DNA of 64,000 bases, from positions 62,001 to 126,000 of the forward strand of contig OZ024785.1 in the NCBI GenBank assembly GCA_964017065.1, in the 5' to 3' direction. The translations under genes and the position numbers were made by a program. The notes beneath the pieces were generated by a model. That model searched no databases. It was given only the letters and a program-made list of their open reading frames with translations, and was not told where the DNA came from. Numbering within the stretch: the first letter of the stretch is position 1; every line of letters begins with the position of its first letter. Positions 44,380 through 54,613 of the stretch are shown one piece after another. This DNA comes from Haliclona indistincta. Its lineage: Eukaryota > Porifera > Demospongiae > Haplosclerida > Chalinidae.

Positions 44380-47300
44380 ATGACTGATATACACCAGCTC
44401 AGCATCCTTTGCAGAGTGTGTGGTCGGCGTCACACACGTGCTAAGAGGAAAGAACCAGTACATGATTGTCAAAAGCATAAACAGTTGCTTCTTCTTACCT
44501 TTGACATTGATGTAGAGGAAGATAGACAAGAGGTACACCCTACCGCTTTCTGCAACTCTTGCTATGCCACAGCCGCTAGAGTTAAGGCAGCGAGAGAGAA
44601 GAACACCCCTTATGCTCACTCCACTGTTCTATTCGAGTGGAATCCACACAGTGAAAACAACTGCAAAGTAGGAATACAACACAACAATGCATTATGAACA
44701 TAATTATTTACATGTAGGTGTGTGAGCACATAGAGTCGACTGCTAGGCCTGGTAAGAGGAGCCGAGAGAAGAGAAATGTAGGCAGGCCTAGCAAAGGAAG
44801 CACACAATCACTCATTAAATCCATAAGGGATTTAGTGCACTCAGCTATACCTGTGCCGTCCAGCAAAGGCCAGTACCTCGACGAGCAGCAGCGGTTGTCA
44901 CATATACAGTGTTCGGTATGTCTCGACGTATTGAGTCTACCAGTAGAACTTGGATGTAACAACCTAGTATGTGCTGACTGCTGCTGTAAATGGATCGAGA
45001 TAACTGGCAACACGGAGTGTCCAGTTTGCTATACTCATAAACTCAGTGAAGACGAGATTTCTAAACCACCACCAGTTGTCACTCAGATTTTAGCAGAGCT
45101 AAAGATTCGCTGCAATAGGTGTAACAACTTAACAACAGCAAGTCAATTCAATGCCCACCTCAGCAGCAATTGCAATCAGTACACAGCTATATCATCGCCC
45201 AGTCTAGAGGACATCCTGTCAGCTCCAGGCACTGCTCCTACTCTACCAGTAGAGCGAAGAGTAGCTGAAAAGCTCGTACGTAGACTGCTTGCCGAGAGTG
45301 AAGACAATACCATCACAATATCTACAGGAGGACAGGTAAGACACAAAATTACAGAGCAATTACTAATGTAGCTTTGTTTAGCCAATCAATCTGGTTCACA
45401 TACCCAAGGGAAGAGTCCTGTCAGTTGATGCTTCTCACAAAACAGTGAAGCGCAGAGTTGAGAAGGTCAATGAAATGAGAGAGACCGTCAACCTTGATGT
45501 TGAAGATGAGATTAGAGCACTGTCGAGGGAGAAGCGTGAAACACTGCTAAAGGAGACTGCTCTGCCACTAGCTATTCCAACAGATCACTCTCTGGCGATC
45601 AAGTCCAGTCTATCCATTTCTTGGAATAAACTACGAAAATTGAGACGGTAATGATTATTAAACAATACGATTTCAATTAACTATTGACCTTAGGTGGCTA
45701 AAAGTTTTCAACATATCCATGGCTAGCGAGAGAAGGCAAAGAGTGTTGGCCCAAGAAACCACAGGAGATGGCAATCTGAGAGCAGAGATGCATCCCTTTG
45801 CGTTCCCATCGAGTGGCAAAGGACCAGACGAGTTCCGAGAAGCTCCATTTGTTTATGTGCCGAATCTAGTAGCAAAGGTTGCAGACACACTGACACAACA
45901 TGAACGGTACAAGAGTAACCATACATTTATAAACAACTATACATCAATATTAATAGATCACCAGCTGGGTTGACATGGCATGATGACACTATCCCTACCA
46001 ATGAGATCTGGATAAAGCTAGGTGGAGACAAAGGACGTGGCAGCTTTAAGCTGAACATGCAGGTCGTCAACACAGTCCACCCAAACTCTATAAAAAACAC
46101 GACACTGCTGGCTGTGTTCAAAGCTGGTGACAGCATTGTTAACCTGCACACAGCTCTATCACAGTACAAGACTCAGATTGAAGAACTTCAAGGAATGCAA
46201 TGGAGGTTGATAAAATTTATATTTTTAAGTTACAAAGTTAAACATGTACAAACACAGAGATTGGACCATTCGAGTGTTCTTTTCAGGTGACTACGAGTTT
46301 CTTACAGCTATGTATGGCTTATCTGGTGCTAGTGGTAAGACTATAAATTTCTCTAATCTTAAGTCACATCAAAAAATAATATAGGGAGACATAACTGTCT
46401 ATGGTGCACTATACGCAGCTCTGACCTGAAAACACCTAGACACCTGAGAGGTCCTCAAACTGCTCGCACTCTCAGCTCTATTTCAAGTGACCACAAAAGG
46501 TTCATGGAAGCAGGGGGAAACCAGGCAGCAGTGAAAGAGTTCAATAATGCACTGAGAGAACCCCTGTTCTCCATTCCAATAGACCATGTGAGAAATACCG
46601 AAATATTATTTATTGTAAGCCTCATCTAACTGACAACAGATCTGCTTCCCTGGTCTCCACATCACTTTGGGAGTTTTCAACAGGCTATTTAGTCTGTTGG
46701 AGGACTCCTGCAGAGATCTGGATATCAGGCTAGCTACAATGGAAAGCAGTGCTGAAGGAGGTACAGCATACCAGCAGTATTGTTTGGCAGCACAACAGCT
46801 AAAATCACTAAAAGAGGAGCACTCCAGACTGAGTGAAAAAGGCAATCTATTAAAACAAATAATAGCGTACCTCTTGGTGACACTGCCAAACATACAACAA
46901 AGTACAGCCCTACAGCAGTTGCAGATACAGTGCAAGAGTGTAGAAGAGCAACAGCTCAGCAAGGTACCACTAGCTTTGTACAAACAAAATCTTACAGAGT
47001 TCAACAACAATAGGCCAATGAGATCAAACGTGCAGAAGCTCAAATGAGCGGCAACACAGTAAAAGATGGACCATTCTCAAGCAGCCTGGATAACTCACTG
47101 CATCTCTTACACGTAGAGAGACAGGCCTATCATGGTGCTACATTTATTGGCAATCATGTACACAAGATGCTACAGGTAATGCAAAATACCGAATAATACA
47201 ACATACCGAATAATACTGTTGCTTTTCAGGCTACTTCCATTGACACACTTCTTTCGGCAATAGTTGAGGTAGCTCAAAAACATTGTCCAGAATTAGTCCG

Positions 47301-47773
47301 AGCAGCAGAGGAGACTTCTAGAAAGTTCACTCTGATCATGACGGAGTTTGCTAAGTGCTATAGTGGCTACAGCGGAGGAGCGATGTCAGATGATGAAATC
47401 AGCAATCTTGGTTAGGAAATAATAAACACTAAGACACCACATACAACTGAATCTACATTGTACAGACCGTCACATAACAAGTTTTATGAAGAGCTACCGG
47501 GAGCTATTCCCAAATGCATCAGTCCTGCCCAAGATGCACATATTGGAGGACCACGTGATACCCTGGCTAAGGAGATGGAAGATAGGGGCAGGACTGATGG
47601 GAGAGCAAGGGGCAGAATCAATTCACGCACACATGGCAAAGCTGGAAGCTCAGTACAGCGGAATCATAAAACCAACAGACAAATTGAAGTACATCTTTAA
47701 GGAGCATAGCATTGAATCAGCACCAGAACTCAACTGTCTACAACCACAACCTAAGAAATATAAGATAAAATAA
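44380..47773 (+). CDS. RAG1-like transposase gene (RAG1 N-terminal zinc region plus transposase core), ten exons, one frameshift
   Basis: Exons 44380-44667, 44718-45335, 45382-45647, 45694-45906, 45957-46205, 46258-46334, 46385-46587, 46640-47175, 47230-47410 and 47466-47773 have GT-AG introns of 45-60 bp and matching phases, giving about 979 residues. Residues 11-98 read CRVCG, DIDVEED, VHPTAFCNSC, FEWNPH and CKVC, the order found in the RAG1 N-terminus (IDVxxDxxxxHPTxFCxxCW, EWxPHxxxCxIC). A RING follows (C161, C164, C176, C181, C184, C197, C200), with Asn178 where RAG1 has the zinc His, then a C2HC finger (C228, C231, H243, C248). The core has WIKLGGDKGRGSFK (D486), FSGDYEFL (D556), CLWC, IPIDHICFPGLHITLG (D637) and MGEQGAESIHA (E about 925), aligned loosely with the RAG1 catalytic order. 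One base appears lost near 47010-47020. Compare the N-RAG-TP transposon of Aplysia (recalled). It is a mobile-element gene, not a vertebrate RAG1 orthologue. Confidence 0.75.
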
Positions 47774-48273
47774 GTGTTTGCAAAGGCTAAACCAATCTAA
47801 AACATCAGAAAAGCAACGTAATAGCCAAAATAATGTCCTTTATAAATGGCTATTTTTTACAGTTCAAAAAAATAGTTTAGGGTATGCTATACAACAAATT
47901 TCTACTACAGTAGCTTACCTGGAAGACTACTAGACTGAAAAGTTCGCCTTAAATTCAGATCCCATAATACAGCTCTATCACGTCCAGGAGCGTCCTTTCC
48001 GCGCTCGAACTTGTAACTCCGCCATACTTTGTCCTATTCGCGAGATTCAAAGATCGACTCGTTTGTCTAAGCTAGTACTGTGCTCCTCTCCCGACCTCAT
48101 GCGTGTTACAGTCACGTGAAAGTCACAGTATTCCTGTTTCTGTCGCGTGCGCGCACTCCGGAAGTTGGTTGCTATGCGTTGCTAGGCGCGTTCAAAATTT
48201 CGTACGTTACAACTTAATGTCCGGGTTTTCATTGGGCAAAAACAGCCGTGAGATGTGTCTACGAAAACGCTAC
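47774..48273. other. 3' flank of the RAG1-like gene
   Basis: A hairpin AATAGCCA...TGGCTATT at 47830-47860 could aid 3'-end formation. From about 47990 the sequence becomes CpG-richer. No TIR could be matched to the 5' side with confidence. Confidence 0.35.
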
Positions 48274-48708
48274 CTAGTTACCCGCGCAGTTGATCACTTC
48301 GCGAAAACCTCCCTTCACTCGACAGATGACAAAGCAGCCCTCACTCAATAAAGAAAGTTTTTTGTTTTCACTTATTTTGAGAGCATTAATTTTCTTTCTT
48401 TTCCTGGCTTTGGCTTGTCTAAAGATCATAGATGTACATCTATGATTCAGCTTACCATTTACCTCATTATTCCAAGAGAAGGTTGATGTTGTCCTAACTA
48501 TTCGTAACTCCATGGTTTCGCTGGTTGGTCGATGGTTGGTCGATGGTTTCGTTTGTCTCGGGAGAGTCTCTTGATGCGTAGTACTCAAGTGCTCTGATAA
48601 GACTAAAAACCGATTTGTTGGAATTTTGTCAGCGATTGGAACATATTGAAAAATGGGATCTCTCCTCCAGTAGCCTACCAGTGCTGGCAATTGGTTTATT
48701 CCCTTCAA
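48274..48708 (-). pseudogene. piggyBac-like transposase fragment
   Basis: The minus strand begins KGINQLPALVGYWRRDPIFQ then YVPIADKIPTNRFLVLSEHL, matching the piggyBac DDE-domain entry (MGxxxLPxLxxYWxxDPxxxYxPIAxxIxRxRF). After about 45 residues the frame leaves the homology and enters the repeat shared with 28212-28420. A 22-bp perfect palindrome lies at 48425-48446. Confidence 0.6.
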
Positions 48709-49470
48709 GATGGAGAATCCAATGATCTAACCTGTACTTATTAACTTCCTATTTTTATACTATGACACATTGTGTACCACACATACATATTATTTCACTT
48801 CTTGAGTTATTCTTGTCTAATAGTACTTGCTAACAATATCTAGCATAGTGTGAGTCCTGTACAAATTCCGTGGTTCGGATGGTCGGCCTGGTCCAGATGG
48901 TCGGCCTGGTCCAGGCTTGCTGTGCAAATGCATTTGGTCTCCGTCTGCATCGTCTCGGCAGAGAAATTTCTCTCTTGATGCGACGATCTGTCTTTGTTAT
49001 TAGGCCGTGTGAGCTTTTTCATAATAAATCTTAATTTCGGTCAAAGCAGACCATCGTGCCTGTTTGCTGTCTGCAAACGCCATGAACTTGGCGATGTCTG
49101 TTGCTATTTGTTTGGCTTCAAGCAGAGGGTGTGTCCCTCTGTTGTAGCTTAACACGTACAGTGATTGACTAGTTCAACTTTGTCAGCTTACCGCTGCTAC
49201 TGTCCTCTTCATCTATATATAATTTACACTGTTTTTACTGACCGTCATCGCGGTGCAATAATGCTGTGTCATTCATCTATATAACAGTTATTGTGTGAAA
49301 TAATAATTTAGCATTTTTAAAGTCATTATACTTACCAACTTGATACCTCTGTCTCTCTCTTCATACTTCTCTTCTTCATCAGTTGGTAGTCACGAAAGTG
49401 TAGCTTAGTAATCATTGTTGGTCCTACCACTACTAGAAGAAAAACTTGGTTCAGGTACATATGGGAAAAT
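48709..49470. other. Dispersed-repeat debris
   Basis: 48930-49060 repeats part of 28310-28500. A perfect short tandem GGTCGGCCTGGTCCAGAT lies at 48878-48916. No gene. Confidence 0.4.
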
Positions 49471-49770
49471 TCAATAATTACGAATGTGTTGGCTAGTTTG
49501 ACCACTGTAGCTAGCTACCTTGCTGCACAGGGGCACGCTGTTTCCCCTTGCTTGACTAGCTACCTTGGCATGGCACCATTCAGAACTGTGATCGTCTAGA
49601 CAGTAATGATTATAGAAATTCATAATTGCATAAGAGAATGCTGAAAAAGGATCATCACTCTGTTTGATCTTATCAGAAGACAACAAGTTGCTCAGAGCTG
49701 ATTTACAGCTGTACAGAAAAGCATCATCCATTCTTTTACAACGACGCTGACCTTTGACTTTGGGACACTA
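49471..49770 (-). pseudogene. Mutator-like transposase C-terminal fragment
   Basis: The minus strand reads CKRMDDAFLYSCKSALSNLL, SAFSYAIMNFYNHYCLDDHS, then SEWCH. The AIxxxxxHxxxxDxxxxxxWC block resembles the region following the catalytic part in the Mutator-like family of 27862-28105. Short and without the catalytic residues. Confidence 0.45.
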
Positions 49771-50147
49771 AAAAAGTGAGCTTATTATTAGTCTGTTCAT
49801 ATTAACCAGTATTCTTACTGTGCACATTTTTGCCTTTATATTATTCTGTAACTCTTTGTGCAATGTGTTTTGCTGAGTGATTACTGCGATGACTATTATT
49901 AGTGATTATTATCATCTTCCTCGGTCCAGACCATTCTGGCCTGGTATGGATCCTGTGCATTTTCTTGTGCTTAGTCCAGTTGGTGGCTTGCTATACTTTC
50001 CTTGACTGAGAGCTTTATTCTTCCCACATAACTTGCACAAAACAACTAACAACTATAATATTATTTAAGCTTTCACTTCCATTCACTTGCTGTTCTTATA
50101 TTTAGCTCACAGTGCTTGTGCTCTCTTAATTTCTTACACTTACTACA
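49771..50147. other. Non-coding stretch
   Basis: AT-rich, no exon supported. Confidence 0.3.
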
Positions 50148-50474
50148 ATGCTGCCATTTATAACAAATTGCCGTAAATTTCTATTCAGCGAGTCTGCGTC
50201 TTCAGTGGAATCTTCTCCTGGTCATGTAGCTTCAATTACTTTAATGAAGTTAAGCAATTTTGTTGAGGAGAGGCGCGGTGTTGCTCTTAAGAAAAGAGTA
50301 TCAACTATTCAGTTGCGACCTAGTAAAGGTAAAGTGTGTTTGTCTCAAGCAATTAGTAGTGGCAAGACCTATATTATGGGGACTGCAGGGTTTGATAGGA
50401 CTATGCTAGTACCTGAAGAAAAGGATAACTTGTTATCATATTCTACACTGTTATGTTCTCTCTCACCCATATAA
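50148..50474 (+). CDS. Unrecognised ORF, possible exon
   Basis: A 108-codon plus-strand frame ends at TAA (50474). It contains MKLSNFVEERRGVALKKRVS and LSQAISSGKTYIMGTAGFD. The last part faintly recalls the G-x-x-Y-L-I-M-G strand of netrin/TIMP-like (NTR) domains, but cysteines are too few to support that. The 5' end is undefined and there are no neighbours to help. Downstream, GGGAATTCC...GGAATTCCC forms a hairpin (50508-50550). Confidence 0.25.
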   Translation: MLPFITNCRKFLFSESASSVESSPGHVASITLMKLSNFVEERRGVALKKRVSTIQLRPSKGKVCLSQAISSGKTYIMGTAGFDRTMLVPEEKDNLLSYSTLLCSLSPI

Positions 50475-50550
50475 TAACTACTAGGAATGAAGACCTCCTC
50501 TGAGCAGGGAATTCCCTCACCACAGTTTGATGTCACTGTGGAATTCCCAG

Positions 50551-50983
50551 CCCACACTATTTATCAACAAGCCCGACCACGCGATATGGCTGACCTGCAT
50601 GCGGAACAGTGCTGACATCTTTTCATGAATTTCAGCACATCTTTGTGTAAAGCAACCTTTGGTAGTAGACATTGATCTCATTGACTACTCTTTAATGTTT
50701 TCCATATCCATACGCGGATTTTAATGGTTTTTGACACTAATAACAGATGTTTCCAATGAGCTGCAGGAAATCATAAATAATTATAATTTCCATGCTGATT
50801 GATTGTCATTAAATAATCTTCTCCTGCTTTCCTAATACCTGTGAACTGAACCTGACAGTAATGCAACTAACACTAGATTTTACTTACGCTTGATTCGACG
50901 AGGGAATATTTCTTTCCGGATTCATCCTCAACTGCTGTTACCAAGAAGTCTTTTATATTCCGATTCTTCTCACTAGAATATAT
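50551..50983. other. Non-coding stretch
   Basis: No supported feature up to the TIR at 50984. Confidence 0.35.
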
Positions 50984-51278
50984 GTGAGGGGGCATGGAAA
51001 AAGGGACCTATAGGGTCCGATTATCGTAATTGAGATTTTTGCTTTAAAATTTTCTATAGCCTTTTAACTACTTTTAGACCACAGCTAAGCGTCACTGACC
51101 AACCAGATTGCGTAGCTGCGGGTCTCTATTTCTCGTAGTGGAATCCCGCCACTACCGCGACTCTATAGTGGAATCCCGCCACAATTACCGCAAAAAGAGT
51201 GTACACGGAGTTATACAAGCATAATCTATGATATACAATAAAGTATTAGTAACAGCAGTGAGTACTCATGGTGAGCAG

Positions 51279-52817
51279 CTAGTCAGAGTCTGAAGAATCA
51301 TCGTCGATCACCATTGGGCGGCGTCTCTTTCTGGTCGTCGTAGCCTTGGGCCCCACATAGAAATTGACTGTGCAGCCTTGAAACGTAGAGCCGGTCAAGC
51401 TCAGAGAACGCAGCTGTTGCTGGCTAGTGAAGGCGCACGAGGTAGACCCTCTTTCGACAAGTGCAGGCAGGAGATGAGTGCTGGAGCTACTGGAAGTCTC
51501 TTGTGGCGCGGCGTTGGTCTTGCTACCGTGGTTCAAGATGTCAGAGAGAGCTTGCCTCTGCTGCTCTGAGGTTCTTTTGTATGAACGCACTCCCTCGAGA
51601 CTACGATGACCAGTCTTCTCCATGATTTGCTGTTCGTCTGCACCAGATTGGTACAGACGCGTCGCTGCTGTGGCCCTCAGGCTATGGTTCGTCTTGTATC
51701 CTTCGATCCCGGCTAGTTTGCAGAGACGTGGAACCAGGTTGTTCAGGGTTGTTTTTCCCTGTGGCTGCCTCGTATACCAGCAGGTGTCTGTGGGAGAATG
51801 AGATGGCTGGAGATAATACCCGTTGTCTACTGGGTCTTCAGGGCATAGCTCTCGGTATTTTTTAAACAAGGCAACGAAGCACCTGTCGGGGTTCTCGGTA
51901 TTGCTGTAGTGTTCCACTACTTTGGGTGTCACCTTTCGCCCCTTCAGTCCACCCTGGTGATTTTTAGAGAGATCTTCACGGTACACCAGGTATGGTCTCT
52001 TACCAGGCTTCTCGATCAGCTCAATCTGGCACGGAGAGTTCCTAAGCTGTCGATGCTCTCTCCCACTTCTCAGTGCGAAGTACATACCACAGTAAAACTG
52101 GACTGTGTCAACGAGTGACTGAGGTGTTGCTCCACCTAGAAGCCCTTCTGTCCAGAGTAGCTCCTCCTCCTCCTCTGTCAGCACTTCTGCCTGCTTCTTT
52201 TTGGTACCAATACCGAGACTTTGAATTCGCTTCATCTCACTGTCCAGAGATTGCCTGAACTTTGCGAAGCGAGCGTCACGGAAGAAATCGATGTCAGGAC
52301 GACCATTCCACCTCAGGTGTCTCATTATGCCTGCTGTGATGTGATGGAGGGTGTTCGGAGCATATTCTTTGCCATCTTTCTTACGCACCTCTAAGACAAA
52401 CCTCGTCATCCAGTGTTCTATTTCTCCATCTGTCATATCACATATCATTCCTATTGCTTCACCTGTTGCCTCCTGTCGTGAAACGCTCCATTCATAGAAT
52501 ACCTTGTAGCAATATTTTGTGTCATCTCTTGTTTTTTGTGGGACGGTGCTTTGGATAGCATCTTGAATTTCTCGTTCCGTTTTTGGTGGTGCATACCGGG
52601 TGGAGCTGGCAAGTAGGGGGGCGGGAGCGGTAGAACCAGAGGCGGAGCTAGACACAAGAGAGCTAGAGCAGGTTGGTGCGAGGGTCGGCGTGGTTGAAAA
52701 TGTTGGCCCAGTCGGACAAAAGCCACTGCTGATGTAACAGGAGGGCACAAAAGGGAAGGCAGTCAGTTCAAAATCGTCTAGCGCTTGAGAGAACAGGGCG
52801 TCGTCCATAAAATCCAT
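51279..52817 (-). CDS. Crypton-type tyrosine recombinase (DUF3504/KIAA1958-like), intact
   Basis: A single 512-codon minus-strand exon. Residues 1-80 are low complexity (Ser/Thr/Ala/Pro). Residues 80-200 form the helical core-binding part (NTLHHITAGIMRHL). The catalytic domain follows: Arg in FALRSGREH (250/253), Lys285 in SKNHQGG, H378 and R381 in TNHSLR, H404 in KTGHRS and nucleophile Y413 in RSYKR, so the R-K-HxxR-H-Y set is complete. A GSTFQGCTVNFYVG block, a basic KRRR (497-500, likely nuclear localisation) and an acidic tail end the protein. The length is normal for the family. Two broken relatives lie at 27.2 and 35.1 kb. It may be an active transposase or a domesticated recombinase. 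Confidence 0.85.
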   Translation of the reverse strand: MDFMDDALFSQALDDFELTAFPFVPSCYISSGFCPTGPTFSTTPTLAPTCSSSLVSSSASGSTAPAPLLASSTRYAPPKTEREIQDAIQSTVPQKTRDDTKYCYKVFYEWSVSRQEATGEAIGMICDMTDGEIEHWMTRFVLEVRKKDGKEYAPNTLHHITAGIMRHLRWNGRPDIDFFRDARFAKFRQSLDSEMKRIQSLGIGTKKKQAEVLTEEEEELLWTEGLLGGATPQSLVDTVQFYCGMYFALRSGREHRQLRNSPCQIELIEKPGKRPYLVYREDLSKNHQGGLKGRKVTPKVVEHYSNTENPDRCFVALFKKYRELCPEDPVDNGYYLQPSHSPTDTCWYTRQPQGKTTLNNLVPRLCKLAGIEGYKTNHSLRATAATRLYQSGADEQQIMEKTGHRSLEGVRSYKRTSEQQRQALSDILNHGSKTNAAPQETSSSSSTHLLPALVERGSTSCAFTSQQQLRSLSLTGSTFQGCTVNFYVGPKATTTRKRRRPMVIDDDSSDSD

Positions 52818-52912
52818 TCTCAGCGCAGCCCAAACGCTTCTGTTGAGCTTTTCTAGCTTTCTTTCTGCGTCTATTTTTGTTTATTCTAGATACTGTTGCT
52901 GTGGTCTAAATC

Positions 52913-53055
52913 AGTTAGACAGAGCATCCAATCGGATCTACGCGATTTAGAAGCCCTCGCGCCGTTACCATAGCGCCCTCGCTACGCTCGGACGCTATAT
53001 AGCAACGGCTCTCGGGCTTCTAAATCGCGTAGATCCTCGGATGCGCTGTCTAACT
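52913..53055. mobile_element. Foldback element, TIR AGTTAGACAG
   Basis: Arms of about 55 bp (AGTTAGACAGAGCATCC, then GGATCTACGCGATTTAGAAG and so on) are mirrored with small gaps. The GC-rich loop contains GCCCTCGCTACGCTCGGACG. No coding capacity. It lies just upstream of the recombinase start and may affect its promoter. Confidence 0.8.
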
Positions 53056-53185
53056 ATTATGTAAAACAATTTTTAGTCCTAGGAAAGCAATTGCTCTGAA
53101 GTTATGAACCAGTTTAGATAGTGCACTAGAAATTCATTGTTACACTAATTGATGTCATTACAAGAAGCAATTACAGGTCATGTAA

Positions 53186-53510
53186 TTAGTTGATTGAATA
53201 GTTCACAGCATACACTACACAGATCCATGCATGAGGTTTCATTCTCTGCTGGACAAGTGATCTTTCCTCTAACAGTCTTGGTATAGCTGAATCTCTTCTT
53301 TGTCCTCTGTTCTCAATGAAAAGTTGACCTGCTGGGCCCTCTCGTCGTCGGCACCGTATCATCAGTGGTGGGGTCGCTGTCATCGGTGTTACCAACTTCG
53401 TCCAGAATGTGCGATATGCTCGCTGCTGGAGTGTTGTTAGTGAACTCATACTCTGCCTCTGCATTCTCAAATAGCTCTAGTAGCCCATCGGAGAAGAAGG
53501 AGTCATCCAT
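53186..53510 (-). pseudogene. Small acidic-start ORF inside the TIR element
   Basis: The minus strand starts MDDSFFSDGLLELFENAEAE and continues PAASISHILDEVGNTDD, then must change frame near 53340 to reach RRREGPAGQLFIENRGQRR and SLVQQRMKPHAWICVVYAV. The start resembles the MDDALFSQALDDFE start of the recombinase next door. It may be the 5' remnant of another recombinase copy or a separate accessory gene. Confidence 0.35.
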
Positions 53511-53711
53511 AACGCAACACAGCTGCTACATTAGCTTACAAAAGTATACGGACTTTAACCGTAAATTTCCCGTAAACTTAATTTTTTACTATAGGTCCCT
53601 TTTCCCGTGCCCCTCACATATATATAATTATAAGATGAAGTTTAAGAACTAGTTAATTAACAATCACCCTCACGGTTCGTTTCCATTGAATTGCTGTTCA
53701 GGGGTTCTTTC

Positions 53712-54613
53712 TTACACCATTCTAACTGTAGCACTGGTAAAAGTAGTGGTAAAAGTAGCGCAGGAAGATGCTTTGCCCATGTTACTAAAGAATGATATGT
53801 AGTCACAACCTGACACAATGTAAAATGATTGTAGCACTTGTGGTATTATGTCACAGTCGATTTTGGACAAGTCTGGGTCATGGTTAAGAGCTTTGACCAA
53901 TGATGACATGTGTAAGAGTTTAGCTGCTTATCATTGATTGCACTCACCTGTACAATAGTTTCTTTGTTGTTTATGCATGCTAGTGGAAGACCAATATGGT
54001 ACACATCTGTGTCAGGTGACAAAACTGGAATGTTGTGGAGCGGGCATTCGGTAGTGTGTAGCCACAGTCTAGTGTCAGTTTCCTCTGCTATGCAGTTGAA
54101 GAGTGGTTCGGGATGAGGCCTGTTTCGTCCACGCACAAACCAAGCAATGTCACCTTCCTCTCCATCTAAAATTTAATATCCAGCAACATAAACTGTTTGG
54201 CCTACCTGAAAGTGTTTCCATAGGTTATTGAGGAAATAGGTACCTAAAAACTTATCAGGCCTTCGTTTACATTCCCGGCAGCTTAATATGTCGTCTTACC
54301 AGTTTACGTTTGGGATTTTAGTGCTGCTTTGTAGATCATCACAGTAGTGATCGATTGAGACTAGTAAAATGGCTGGGATGGTGTCTTTGTGCCGTGCTTG
54401 AAGGCTTTTGGTGATGTAGCTGTTCTGTCCTTTGTTTGGGGTTCCTTCGCAGAGTGCCAGAGGTAGATCTATAATTTGCTCACCAGGACATTCGATAGGT
54501 ACTCCTGTTTTTTGTACGTGTTGAAGTACTTCATACAGCTTCTGGTCTCCCTCACTGTCTAAATACTCTCTGCTTTGATTGTGAATAAATTTCGTGAAAA
54601 GCTCGTGTAACAA
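53712..54613 (-). pseudogene. XPG/FEN1-like nuclease transposon gene, C-terminal half
   Basis: Minus-strand blocks in order: 54613-54299 (DLPLALCEGTPNKGQNSYIT), about 54287-54214 (CRECKRRPDKFLGTYFLNNL), 54136-53846 (PEPLFNCIAEETDTRLWLHT, PVLSPDTDVYHIGLPLACIN) and 53909-53712 (QVLQSFYIVSGCDYISFFSN). EETDTR, SPDTD and SGCDY are spaced like the acidic metal-binding motifs of the XPG/FEN1 nuclease fold. A TAA sits in frame near 54180 (or marks a 40-nt intron), and one base is lost near 53900. Together with 28738-30564 it defines one large transposon protein family. Confidence 0.55.

Larger units (their letters stand above)
50984..53617. mobile_element. TIR-flanked element (2634 bp) carrying a Crypton-type recombinase
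   Basis: The left end GTGAGGGGGCATGGAAAAAG and the following GGACCTATAG are mirrored by the right end (53590-53617) with two mismatches and one gap over about 30 bp. Both sides are flanked by ATATAT, a possible 6-bp target duplication. Inside, all on the minus strand, are a small acidic-start gene (53510-53190), a foldback element (52913-53055) and an intact tyrosine recombinase (52817-51279). Cryptons as I know them lack TIRs, so the recombinase may be a passenger or the element a new type. Confidence 0.6.

Noticed and set aside
45963..45964. Alternative acceptor for exon 5 of the RAG1-like gene
   Set aside because: It leads to an immediate in-frame stop, whereas the acceptor ending at 45956 keeps the frame.
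44112..48082. CACAGTACG (44112) and AGTACTGTG (48074) as RAG/Transib-type termini of the RAG1-like element
   Set aside because: Only eight to nine bases match and the flanking five bases differ (no target duplication); chance occurrence is likely.
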